Shown in pieces: positions 30,300 through 42,600 of a stretch of DNA of 64,000 nt (positions are counted from its first letter, which is position 1; the number at the start of each line of letters is the position of its first letter). A program made the translations under genes and the position numbers. Under the pieces are notes generated by a model. The model worked only from the letters and a program-made list of their open reading frames with translations, searched no databases and was not told the DNA's origin. This stretch comes from Mesorhabditis belari (lineage: Eukaryota > Nematoda > Chromadorea > Rhabditida > Rhabditidae): NCBI GenBank assembly GCA_958450365.1, contig CAUEEP010000022.1, positions 62,001 to 126,000 on the forward strand, given 5' to 3'.

Positions 30300-30892
30300 T
30301 TTTTTGAATACCGTAATAATGGAATGACTCGTCTAGGCAGAATTGGATTGAAAAAGATTGAAAAAGTCTTTGAAATTCAAATCTCCATAGGAGAAAATAC
30401 TTTTACAAATGAAAGGAAAGAGAAGAGAAGGCATAAATGGAGAATTGGAAAGATATAAAACGATTTGGATATAAAAATTGTGACAAAATGGTAGTGATTT
30501 GGAATCGTGCTGAGTTTTGGGTAAACGCACGCGAACTAGAGCACTGGATCTTCAGTTTTTAGTCGTTTTTCAGTCGTTTTTGACTGTTCATAGATCAAAT
30601 TTTAGCTTGAATGGTGCGCTAGATCGCTTGCGTTTACCGTAAAATTAAAAACAAAGGTGAAAAACTCTAAAAATCACATTCAAATTACAAATTGGGTTAA
30701 GCTTTGGGTATTGAAGCTCTTAGAAGCTTTGGGTATTCAATATAGCTTTTAGAAGGATCTAAAAGCTATATTGAATAGCTTTTAGATCCAATTGACTATG
30801 GAAATTTCAAATTTATCAAAAAAAAAGCCCAAAACTTAACTCAAGCTATAAAAAAGAGCCCAAATCGAGTCGAATTTTAAAGTTTATTTTCT
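30300..30892. other. Non-coding spacer
   Basis: AT-rich, with a short inverted repeat around 30715-30790 (GAAGCTTTGGGTATT / AAAAGCTATATTGAATAGC). No exon recognised. Confidence 0.4.
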
Positions 30893-31292
30893 CTAATAGT
30901 AGTGCACCCAGCGAGCCGAGTTGATGACTATTTTACGGCTTTCAAAGTTCTCCCAGAAGCTCAACACTCTAATCTCCCACAAGATCTCATCGTTAGCTAC
31001 ATTTTCGACCACACATCGATAGGTTCTGATAAGCGGTTCTCGAGATTTCGAGGAATTTAGACAAAGCTCTAAGTAGACTTAGACTGTTCGGTTCAACTAA
31101 AGCGTTCAAAATTGGAATATCAGTTGAACATCTTTGAGCAACTTTAGGTTGTAGATTAGATGCTTTTCCCTGATTATTTTCTAGTAGTGCACCAGTGCAG
31201 CCGAGTTGATGCCTATTTTATAGTTTTCAATTCTCGAGATGTCGAGCAATTTAGACGACGCTCAGGGTGCACTACTATTAGAGAAAATACGG
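30893..31292. mobile_element. Pogo-type MITE with internal partial copy
   Basis: Begins TTTTCTCTAATAGTAGTGCA and ends TATTAGAGAAAATACGG. The body matches 13187-13400, followed by a second truncated copy from about 31180. It ends 23 bp from the stop codon of the EF-hand gene, so it supplies the 3' flank of that gene. Confidence 0.75.
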
Positions 31293-31314
31293 CAATTCAA
31301 ATTCAAATTCAAAT

Positions 31315-33587
31315 TTATTCTTGCATCATGGTGACAAATTCGATGAACGAGATCCTCCCATCGCCGTTTCGATCAGTTGCCTTGAACATTTCTCTCGATG
31401 CTTTCTCGTCTTTCAATCCACCGCATTCACGCAGTATTTTGTTCATTTCCTCTGAAATTTCCCTTTTCATTGGTTCATTTAAATTTAAATTCTTTCATTT
31501 AAGATTTAAACTTAAATTACTTACTGAAAATTTAATTTTAACCCTCTAGTTGGAACTAGAAAAGATCAAAAACTGGGACTCGAACCCACGACCTTTCGCT
31601 TACCGAGTAACCGCTTACGAGTTGTCCAACTGTGCTAACCATTACACCAAAACGCACCTGATCTCCTTTACTCCAGAGGGAGTTAACTCTATCACCTAGT
31701 TCTCTCCGTTTTCTAAAAAGCCCCTGTTCTAGAAAGCTACCGCACAATGATCTAGTTAAGTCCCTCTGGAGAAAGGGAGATCAGGTGCGTTTTGGTGTAA
31801 TGTCGCGTGGTGGTTAGCACAGTTGCCCGGCAAGCGAAAGCTCACGGGTTCTAATCCCGGCGGTACGAGTTTTTAATCTGCCCTGATGCCAACTATCCAC
31901 GTTATTCTCGTTTTCGATTTTCGATTAAAATAGGATCATACGTTATCCAACTAAAAAAAATCAAAATTTTGCTTAAAATCTGTCTACTCAAAATCAAGCT
32001 GACAACTTTTGACAGAGGGCCGTTTAGCAAAAACGGAAAGCAGATTTGGATTCAGCGTGAAATTCTGCGTCGGATGGTCTAGGTCAGATGGTCATTTCGA
32101 TTGGTCACCTTGATTTTGTGACCTTCCCTTGTAAGAAAAATCAAAAAGTTTGCCTAAAATCTGTCTACTCAAAAAAAAGTTAATACAGAGAACATGTTCT
32201 AGGCTATTTCTTTCAAAAACTGCAACGTTTCAACATGAATTTCTTCTGATAAAAGCATTGATGATCTAATGAACATTTTGCAAGAAATTTGGACTTAAAC
32301 ATAACTAGAGTGACGGTAAAAGGAAATGAACAATAACAATACATAATCGATAACAATTTTTCCATAATCTGAAGGTTGCTAGACATCAATTGCTAGACAT
32401 CAATTGCTAGACATCAATTGCTAGACATCAATTGCTAGCCATCAATTGCTAGCCATCAATTGCTAGCCATCAATTGCTAGCCATCAATTGCTAGCCATCA
32501 ATTGGTTTATTTCCATTTCCATTTTCAAAGTACACACAGAAATCCCCGCAATCCCCGGGTACTTCCAGAATCGAATCGAATTTGGAATTTGAAACGTCAA
32601 CGCAAAAAAAATCGAGAGAATTGGATAAAAGTCAATCTAATTTTGAGCAGTTTCCTCAAAAAATTTGTGTGTTTTCAAGGAAAATCTTGAATAAAAACAA
32701 AAATTTGATAAATGCTTTGCCAAAAGTTTTACTTAAGAGTTGGATAATGTAAAAGTTGAGAAGAAAATTCGAATTTCAAGTATTTCAAGAAACTTGCCAT
32801 ATGTAATCTCTCCATCTCCATCTTGATCGAATTGCTTGAATTGTTTCTCTAATTCTCTCAAAGTCGTTCGATGAACGGGCGGACTGCGCATGTAGCGAAC
32901 GAATTCTTCTTTGTTGATCTTGCCAGTTTCTGAAAAGATAAATGAGTAAAGGGATTTCAATAGGAAACCTGGCTCTGGTCTTGTCTTGCATATCTACTTT
33001 GTACCAGATGGAAATTGACAAGAACAACCCAAGACAAGACAGAATTGTTCTAAATACAGTTCAAGTATGGCTAAGGTCAACTCAGAAATCTGGCTCTGGT
33101 CTTGTCTTGCATATTGGCCTAGCATTACTCACAACTCTGGATCCAGGGTTGGGGTCTGGACCTGAGCCCGTATGCTATGCTCCGGGAAAAGTTCCGGCAG
33201 CATCTTTGTTCTTTAATTATGGACTTTAACGTAGCCTAGCTAGAAGCCATCTAAAGCTTGCCCTAGTTACCATAGCCCAGCTAGAAGCCCTCTAAAGCTT
33301 GCCCCAGTTACCATAGCCCAGCTAGAAGCCATCTAAAGCCTGCCGTCCATAGTTCGTCCATCGTCCATAGTTTTCCATAGAACGTACTTCCAGAAAGTCT
33401 TCCAGAAAGATTTCGGTAAAATTTTCCGAGGAAAAGTACACAAGAAAACCATGGACGTTTTATCGGAAAGATCAGAGACGCCGCTGGAACTTTTCCCGGA
33501 GCCTAGCATACGGGCTTTGGCTTCTAGCCCTGTCTGTCCGTCTGTCTGTCCGTCTGTCTGTCCGTCTGTCTGTCCGTCTGTCTGTCC

Positions 33588-33657
<70 letters not shown>

Positions 33658-36600
33658 TCCGCTGTTTTAGAAAAAACGGTTAAACCAATCGATCTGAAGG
33701 TTGACATTACAAACCTAACTTTTTACGTAGTTTAATAATACTTGACACATACCGTATTTTCTCTAATAGTAGTACACCCTGAGCATTGCCTAAATTCCTC
33801 GAAATCTCGAAAACCGCTTATCAGAACCTATCGATGTGGGGTCGGAAAATGTAGTTGACGATGGGATCTAGTGGGGGATTTGAGTGTTGAGCTTCTGTGA
33901 AAACTTTGAAAGCCGTAAAATAGTCACCAACTCGGCTCGCCGGGGTGCACTACTATTAGAGAAAATACGGTAACCCTTTTTCTCATCTAATCAATCTATT
34001 TTTCTATCCCTCACATCACTAGTTTCAAAAATAGATAGGCAAACTAGACAAGCTTATGGTAGTTGAAGAGGAAAGAGTTTTTAAAGTTTTTCAAAAACAC
34101 AGTCGCATTGAATTCTCGAATTTTCAAATCCTATCAAGATTTCTAAGCTCAAGAAACTCAACTGAACAACAAAGAAAGTCAACAGAAGGACTCAAGAGAA
34201 TTTGACGCAAATTTGACCAAAAAGGGGAATCGGATTTCACCCAAAATACCCAATGTTAAAGGACAAAATTTCAATTTCAAAACTATTTTCAAAATTTTCC
34301 CATCAACATATTTACAAACATTGGGAAATCCCTTTTTTTGGCTAAAATAGCTAAAATGGCTAAGCAAAAATAGAAATCCAAATCCAAATCCCCTCTTTCA
34401 CTAACGAGATTTATTCAATCTGACTCCGATTCTCCTTTTTGGTCAAATTTGCGTCAAATTCTCTAGAAACCCAAATAAAAAAACAGAAAAAAGAATAAGA
34501 AAAAGATTTTGAAATGATTTTGAAATCAGGGTAATCCTTAGGAAAAACGGGGAAGTTGGGTTTCAACAAAAAAAATGAGGAAGAGAACAAGAACAAGAAG
34601 ACCAAAATCAAAATGAGGAAGAGAACAAGAAGACCGAATTTATTTGAATCAATCATCATTATTGTGATGAATATTGTGTTAAGATAGTTAGAATGATTTT
34701 TAAGTTTCTAAATTCAAGCTGGCTTTACTGGCTTTGCTGGTTTTGCTGCTTTTGCTGCTTTTGCTGCTTTTGCTGCTTTTGCTGCTTTTGCTGGTTTTGC
34801 TGGTTTTGCTGGTTTAGCTGGTTTTGCTGATTTCGCTGGTTTTGCTGGCTTTGCTGCTTTTGCTGGTTCTGCTGGTTCTGCTGGTTCTGCTGCTTTTGCT
34901 GGTTTTGCTGCTTTGGCTGCTTTTGCTGGTTCTGCTGGTTCTGCTGGTTCTGCTGGTTCTGCTGGTTCTGCTGGTTCTGCTGCTTTTGCTGGTTTTGCTG
35001 GTTTTGCTGCTTTGGCTGCTTTTGCTGCTTTTGCTGGTTCTGCTGGTTCTGCTGGTTCTGCTGGTTCTGTTGGTTCTGCTGGTTCTGCTGCTTTTGCTGG
35101 TTTTGCTGCTTTTGCTTGTTTTGCTGGTTTTGCTGGCTTTGCTTGTTTTGCTGCTTTTGCTTGTTTTGCTGGTTTTGCTGATTTTGCTGGTTTTGCTTGT
35201 TTTGCTGGTTTTGCTGCTTTTGCTAATTTTGCTAATTTTGCTGGATGATTTTCAGTGATTGAAAAGCTTTAGGCGTTGAAATCAAAAGCGCAACAGAGGC
35301 AAAAAAAACGATTTCGAAAGGGAAAAACGATTCAGAAATAAGGAATTTCATTCATCGACTCACTGTTTGTGTCCATTTCCTCGAAGATAAAGTCAAGCTC
35401 GATCCGGGTTGGTTCCACGTTTATCGTTCTGAAGAAATAGCAAATAATTGTTGAAGTTAACATGTTTTCCTCGCAAACTGACACCATATTTCTTTCAATT
35501 ACTTACTGTGATCCCTTATATTCTTTTATTTTTCAACGTTTATCCATCTAAAAGCCCAATTCACTTCAAAATCTTCAACTTAAAAACGAATTTTGTTGGA
35601 AAATCATAAAATTTGGGTTCAAAAAATGATTTTTCGGTAAAATTTTGCTTGAGAGCTTTAAAGAATCTCTGAATCTTTTTGATTGCACAAAGTTTATGAA
35701 ATTTTCAGTCATTGAAAAGCTTTAGGCTTTAAAAACAAAAGTACAACAGAGGCAAAAACGATTTCGAAAGCGAAAAACAATTGAAATTCTTTACCTGAGA
35801 AGTGCGGCGATTTCAGCTCTCGACAATTGTCCATCTCGATCCATATCGAGAAGATCAAAGGTTTCGGAAAGCTCTGAAATATTTCATTTTGATATAAAAT
35901 GTTTGTTTTGCAAGGCACTGACACTTTTTATTACTGGCTTTTTACTCTCTAAGTTCGGTTTTGGGAGGTATGGGTCTACCACGGAGGTAGGGGTCTACCT
36001 CGGTTATTCGAGGTAGGGCTCTACCTCGGTTTCGGAAGGTATGGGTCTACCTTGGTTTCGAGAGGTAGAGCTCTACCTCGATTTCAGGAGGTAGAGCTCT
36101 ACCTCGATTTCGGGAGGTAGAGCTCTACCTCGATTTCGGGAGGTAGGGGTCTACCTCGGTTTCGCTCTACCTCGGTTTCGCTCTACCTCGGTTTCGCTCT
36201 ACCTCGGTTTCGCTCTACCTCGGTTTCGCTCTACCTCGGTTTCGCTCTACCTCGGTTTCGCTCTACCTCGGTTTCGCTCTACCTCGGTTTCGCTCTACCT
36301 CAGTTTCGCTCTACCTCAGTTTCGCTCTACCTCAGTTTCGCGAGGTAGAGCTCTACCTCAGTTTCGCGAAGTAGAGCTCTACCTCGATTTCGGGAGGTAG
36401 AGTTCTACCTCTATTTCGGGAGGTAGAGCTCTATTTCGGGAGGTAGAGTTCTACCTCTATTTCAGGAGGTAGGGGATACCGCCCAATTCAGCAAATTTCA
36501 CAAACAAAAGTCCCATTTTTATTTACGAATTTCATCTTTTCATTGAGTCTTTTGCTAGAAATGTGTCAATCGTCTATTTCTCAACAAATATATTTCCCTT

Positions 36601-39600
36601 TCTTTCTCCAATTTTCCTCTTGAACAACCATAAATGGGCACAATTTTTGGTAAACCGAGGAAACATCAAAGATGAAATCTTTATCAATTTTCTTCTTTCA
36701 GCTTTGGTCTTTTAAAGGGTCTCTTAAAAAGCTTTGTTCTTTTAAAAATTAAAGTTTTTTTTATGAAAAAGCAAAGATTGATACTGAAATTTGGTAATTT
36801 AGTTAAAAAAAAGCCTTCCGTTTTTTAGGTAAGCCGGTAAAACCGGTTTTTTTAGGTAAATTTGACTCTGAGATTTTGCTAAGTTGCAGCTGAAGCTGAA
36901 AGATTTGTGGAAAAACTGTGTCATTTTATGATATAGGATTTGAAAATGGTAATCCCAATCGGGTAATTGAAACAAGAACTAATGTATCATATTTGAGGTA
37001 ATCTTTTGAGGATTCTAACTTAATTATCTTTTAGCCTTTTAAGCCCACCAGCTCAAGCTGTAATTGAACGATGCACTTGTGAACAATTTGGGGAACTGAA
37101 TCAAGCGTTTAGACTATTCGGTTTAATGTTTCGATGCCGGTCGACTTGAGCACAGGTAACTGAGCACAGCTCAGGTAACTGAACCAGTTGAACCATTGCT
37201 GAACTCTGTACCAAATTCTGGAGTAGATACAGTAAAGATATCGGGTACAAATACTCAATCTATTTGGGTACATTAGTTAGGTCAATTTGGGTATTTGAAC
37301 CAAGTAGTTAGATCAATTTAGGTATCTAAACCAAGCAGTTAGATCACTTTAGGTATCTGAACCAAGCAGTTAGGTCAATTTAGGTATCTGAACCAAGCGT
37401 TAGATCAATTTGGGTATTTGAACCAAGTAGTTAAATCAATTTGGGTATCTGAACCAATCAGTTAGATCAATTTGGGTATCTAAACCAAGCACTTAGATCA
37501 ATCTGGGTATCTAAACCAAGCAGTTAGATCAATTTGGATATCTGAACCAATCACTTAGGTCAATTTGGATATCTGAACCAAGCACTTAGATCAATCTGGG
37601 TATCTAAACCAAGCACTCATTCTTCTTTGACTAACTGTTTGTAAACCAAACGCTATAACTGAACTGATTGTCTTGAGCAATTAAACCAAGTACCATAGAA
37701 ATCCGAATGAGATAACGACTTTTGAAAGATCAAAGATTGCGTAGCTGAACCAAAGCACAAAGCTTATCCGTCTTGTTCTAATTTCAGACTTTTGAGGATT
37801 TTCAACATTGCCGATAACCAGAATGCTCTGATTTTTTTAAAATCTTTATTTTTTTTACGAGAAAAGACCGGAAATCTGCATGAAAGAGAGCGATTTTTCA
37901 TTCATTTTTCATCCATTTTCCGACAATTTCCCTAAAAATTGGGTAACTGAACCGAGTGGTTTTCCTCAAGGAAAAAAGTGCCGATTGAGGCTGAGAGATT
38001 TACGATTTCTTCAATATTATAAGAGATCAAAGATTGGGCTTTTTTTGAGGGGAATAGACAAAAGAAATATCGTTACATTTTATGACCCCATTTAGCTTCC
38101 AAAATCTGATGTCAGTTTGGAAAAAGGATAAAAATAGATTCAGTTATCGAATGCATTGTTGATGAATTTTAAAATTAACTTTTTTCAAGAAAAATGCTAT
38201 GCTAATGTTATTTAAAGCTTTAATAACTAAGCTCTCCGTCAAGCTGTACTTTGTGCTCAAAAAAAGTCTCACAAACGTATGCCACCTGGCAAATTTCAGT
38301 CTTGCTTTCGATGAAAATGGAAACGCACCCCTTCTAGTGCACCAAAATTCTCGTTTTTCTTGTAGCAATCGTGAGAAAATGAAAAACTAGTGCACTAGAA
38401 GGTGTGCGTTTCCATTTTCGAGTAAAAAGAACAAAACCATTACTGCTCTAAGTTTCTTAGGTGAGAGATTTGCCAGCACAAAGTACATCAAGGAGTTTTT
38501 GCAAGTTTCTGCACCAACTGGCAAGCGTTTATGGGACATTTTCGAGCACAAAGTACACCTCAAAAAGCAGGCCAAGTTACTGAACCAACTGGCAAGCGTT
38601 TATGGGACATTTTCGAGCACAAAGTACACCTCAAGAAGCAGGCCAAGTTACTGAACCAAGTGGAGAGCGTTTATGGGACATTTTTGAGGTACAAAGTACA
38701 TTTCTAGTCAACTTAATTAAATTCATTCTTCGTAAAATTTCTTAACGTTTCCCTTATTTTCTAGAAAGCAAAGGATCATTTAAAAGCCTTTTCCTTCCCC
38801 TTTTGGCTTTTTATGTAGAAAAAGTATTGAGATTTCCCCAGGGAATCGCAGGTGCATCTTTCCTTCTTTCCTTTTTTCTGTTTCTATCTATAGAAAGCTT
38901 TATTCCTTCTCTAGAAATGTAGAAAAATGATCGAAACAGCTGAAATGGTGAAAAGAGATTAGAGAAACTTTTTTTCTAGAGAAAAAATCATCCTTAAAAG
39001 TATTAATTTAAAGCTAATGTTCAAAGAAATCTAAAAAGAAATATTGTAGTTTAAAAATTGGTTTTATTTTATTTGATTTGATTTGATTTGGGGAAACACA
39101 ATTAGCTGTCAACTGTCAATGTTTTTATTTAAAATAGAACTGGACTGAATCTAATAGATCAGATTGGTAGCAAGTCAAAGTCTAAGTCAAAGTTCGCAGT
39201 AAAACAAAGCCTGAAATGTTCTCTGTACAATGATATAAAAAGTTAGAATTGGTTTTATTTGATTTGGGGAAACACAATTAGCTGTCAAGTCAAAGTTGCA
39301 GTAAAACGTCAGTAAAACAAGTCAAAGTCTAAGTCAAAGTTGCAGTAAAACAAAGACAGGTGAAATAACGTAGGTTTAATTTTTTAAGCATGAAATGTTC
39401 AGCTTTAAAAATTACTACTTCCAAGCCGAAATTCCAAGCCGAACCTAATTCCAAGCCGAAATTCCAAGCCGAACCTAATTCCACCTTTGTTTTTAGCCAG
39501 TTGCTCTTGTCTAAAGATAGAAATCAAGATTTTCAGCTTGTAGACAAAATTTCAGAGCAATCGGTCAAGAAACAAAGAAAATGGAGGTGGAATTAGGTTC

Positions 39601-42600
39601 GCCTTGGAATTTTCTCATGTCTAGGACGGATTCGACTACACAAGAAGTCTGATCTGGCTTGGCCTAGGAAATATTTAGTCCTAGAACGGTAGTCCTAGAA
39701 CGGTAGTCCTAGAACGGTAGTCCTAGAACGGTAGTCCTAGAACGGTAGTCCTAGAACGGTAGTCCTAGAACGGTAGTCCTAGAACGGTAGTCCTAGAACG
39801 GTAGTCCTAGAACGGTAGTCCTAGAACGGTAGTCCTAGAACGGTAGTCCTAGAACGGTAGTCCTAGAACGGTAGTCCTAGAACGGTAGTCCTAGAACGGT
39901 AGTCCTAGAACGGTAGGCCTAGAACGGTAGGCCTAGAACGGTAGGCCTAGAACGGTAGGCCTAGAACGGTAGGCCTAGAACGGTAGGCCTAGAACGGTAG
40001 GCCTAGAACGGTAGGCCTAGAACGGTAGGCCTAGAACGGTAGGCCTAGAACGGTAGGCCTAGAACGGTAGGCCTAGAACGGTAGGCCTAGAACGGTAGGC
40101 CTAGAACGGTAGGCCTAGAATGGTAGTCCTAGAACGGTAGTCCTAGAACGGTAGGCCTAGAACGGTAGGCCTAGAACGGTAGGCCTAGAACGGTAGGCCT
40201 AGAACGGTAGGCCTAGAACGGTAGGCCTAGAACGGTAGGCCTAGAATGGTAGTCCTAGAATGGTAGTCCTAGAATGGTAGTCCTAGAACGTTGAGAAATC
40301 CTGAAAATAAGTTTTTTAGGTCAAAAGCCCTTCCCACAGTATTTTAGTACCGGTGTTTCTCAAGAAACAATTGAAAATCTCAAGAAAATCTCAAGAAAAT
40401 CATTTTCCTTTACAACTTTTTCATTCTGCCGATCTTCCTTTGCTTTTTGAGCTCTACGTAGGCGATTTGAGAAACCGATTTGTCTTCAACTTTTTTTCCG
40501 ATTCCCTTCTAGAGCTAAAAGAAGCCGAAGCTGCAATTTTAAGCAAAGAAAAAACCAAACCCAGAAATGAGAGAACATTTGTCTTCAAAGGAAAAGGCCT
40601 TTTTTTTGGTGTCTGACATTTTGATTGATTGTCTAAGAACTTTAACAAAAAAAAACTAGCTAATACACGTAGAATGTTTAAAATAAAAACTAGGTAACAT
40701 AAAAATTTGGCTCTTTCGTAGTTTTCGAGTATTTTGAAAGAATCCAGGTATTTTGAAAAAATCCGGGGTTTTCAACGGATCGTCACTCTTTGAAGGCCTA
40801 TAACTTTATCCAGAGACAATATTATTGCTATCTTTTTATATCATTGTATAGAGGACATTTCAGCCTTTCAAATGATACCAAATAGAGCTTGATTGGATAA
40901 TCCAGTCCAAGAAAATAAGAGCCAACTCAACAAATGAGGCCTATCCAACTAGAGTGTCATGTCGCCTTGTTTGCATGGGAATGAAAAACCCAGTCAAGCT
41001 CTATTTGGTATCATTTGAAAGTCTGAAATGTTCTCTGTACAATGATATAAAAAGTTAGCAAAAATCTGATCTCTAGACAAAGTTATAGGCCTTCAAAGCG
41101 TGACGGTGCGTTCAAAATAGCCGGATGTGGCATAAAGAAGCCAAGCTTAGATATCCAGCAAACTTTAAATACTCAAAATCATATTTGTACAAAAAATTTT
41201 GCATTTTAACAAATAGTTATTGTTCTCTAAAACGTGAATTTGCAAGGAATTTTAAAATTAAGAAAAAAGAAAAAGGTTAAAATGCTCAAAAACATATATT
41301 TTGACAGTGCTTCATTAACTTTTAACTGCACAATTCTATATTTATTGGGTGGTGAATTGAAAACTGCGGGCTATTGTTATATATGACAGTTTGAGGGGGG
41401 TGGGACAAATGCGACCTTTTTTTAGCGCACCTGGACATTTGCGCACCTTTTTTTTTTGCTGGAAAAGGCCTTAGGCAAGGTCGTAGAGCTTCAAAAATGG
41501 TTTCATGGAAGGGAATCGTATGCGTAGATACCGAATTTCGACAAATCAGACCTCGCTGACACGTCAAATTTGGGCTAAAAGGCAAAAACTACGCAACTTA
41601 ACGCTTTTCCGCAGTTTTTGCCTTTTAACCCAAATTTGACGTGTCAGCGAGGTCTGATTTGTCGAAATTCGGAATCTACGCATACGATTCCCTTATATGG
41701 AAAAATTTTCGAAATATTTTCGAAGCTCTACGGCCTTGCCTAAGGCCTTTTCCAGCAAAAAAAAAGGTGCGCAAATGTCCAGGTGCGCTAAAAAAAGGTC
41801 GCATTTGTCCCACCCCCCAGTTTGAGCACTTTCTTCAAAAGAAACCCCATTTTGGTGTCAATGGAAAAGTTGTAGAGAATCAAAAATTAGGCTTATACCC
41901 AAATTACCAAAAAGATTTTCCTTTTAAAGCTTAATTTTCGCGCAACGTCGCATTCCAATTGACGTCGCCGCCATTTGGAGGTAGTCGATGGGAACGCCGC
42001 GTCGTCGTTTCTTTTTTGTTTTCAAAACATTTGCTTTGTCAGATTCGAGTGAAAGTATTGTTTTATTTGTTTTTTTTGTTGTTTTTTGTTTTATTGATAA
42101 ATTTTGTGTTAAAATGAGAAAGCAATCAATTTCTATTGGGTTGGTGAATTGAAAACTACGGGCTATTGTCATAAGTGACAGTTTGAACTCTTTCTTCAAA
42201 AGAAACCCATTTTGGTGTCAATGGAAAACTTGTAGAGAATCAAAAATCAAGCTTATATTCAAATTTTCAGAACGATTCAAAAACTGGTTTTCAAGAAATG
42301 CCAAATTTACACAAAAGAAATGCCAAATTTTCACAAAACTTGCATTTTAAGCGAAACTACTAAGTGTATCTTTTTGGAAATTTGGCTATAAGCCTAATTT
42401 TTGATTCTCTACAACTTTTCCATTGTCATCAAAATGGGTTTCTTTTGAAGAAAGTGCTCAAACTGGGACATCTCCAGTCCTCGATTTTTGAGTCTCACAT
42501 TTGTCTCACACAAAAACCAAAATCCTACTCCGAAAGAGGAATCCGCAAATTGCCTGTAAAATGGGCAGAAGTCATCAATAACAATGGAAATTATTTGGAA

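Noticed and set aside
31160..31549. Plus-strand 129-codon frame over the EF-hand exon
   Set aside because: It is the antisense shadow of the last EF-hand exon plus MITE sequence.
33333..33735. Frames with (TDRQ)n or (CPSV)n repeats
   Set aside because: Translation of the TCTG microsatellite, with no supported splice sites.
34824..35258. Plus-strand frames coding poly-Leu/Val and Ala-Gly repeats
   Set aside because: By-products of the GCTGGTTTT minisatellite within an intron of a minus-strand gene.
40353..40616. Plus-strand 87-codon frame
   Set aside because: No domain, no splice support, and it lies in an intron of a gene on the other strand; not strong enough to call.
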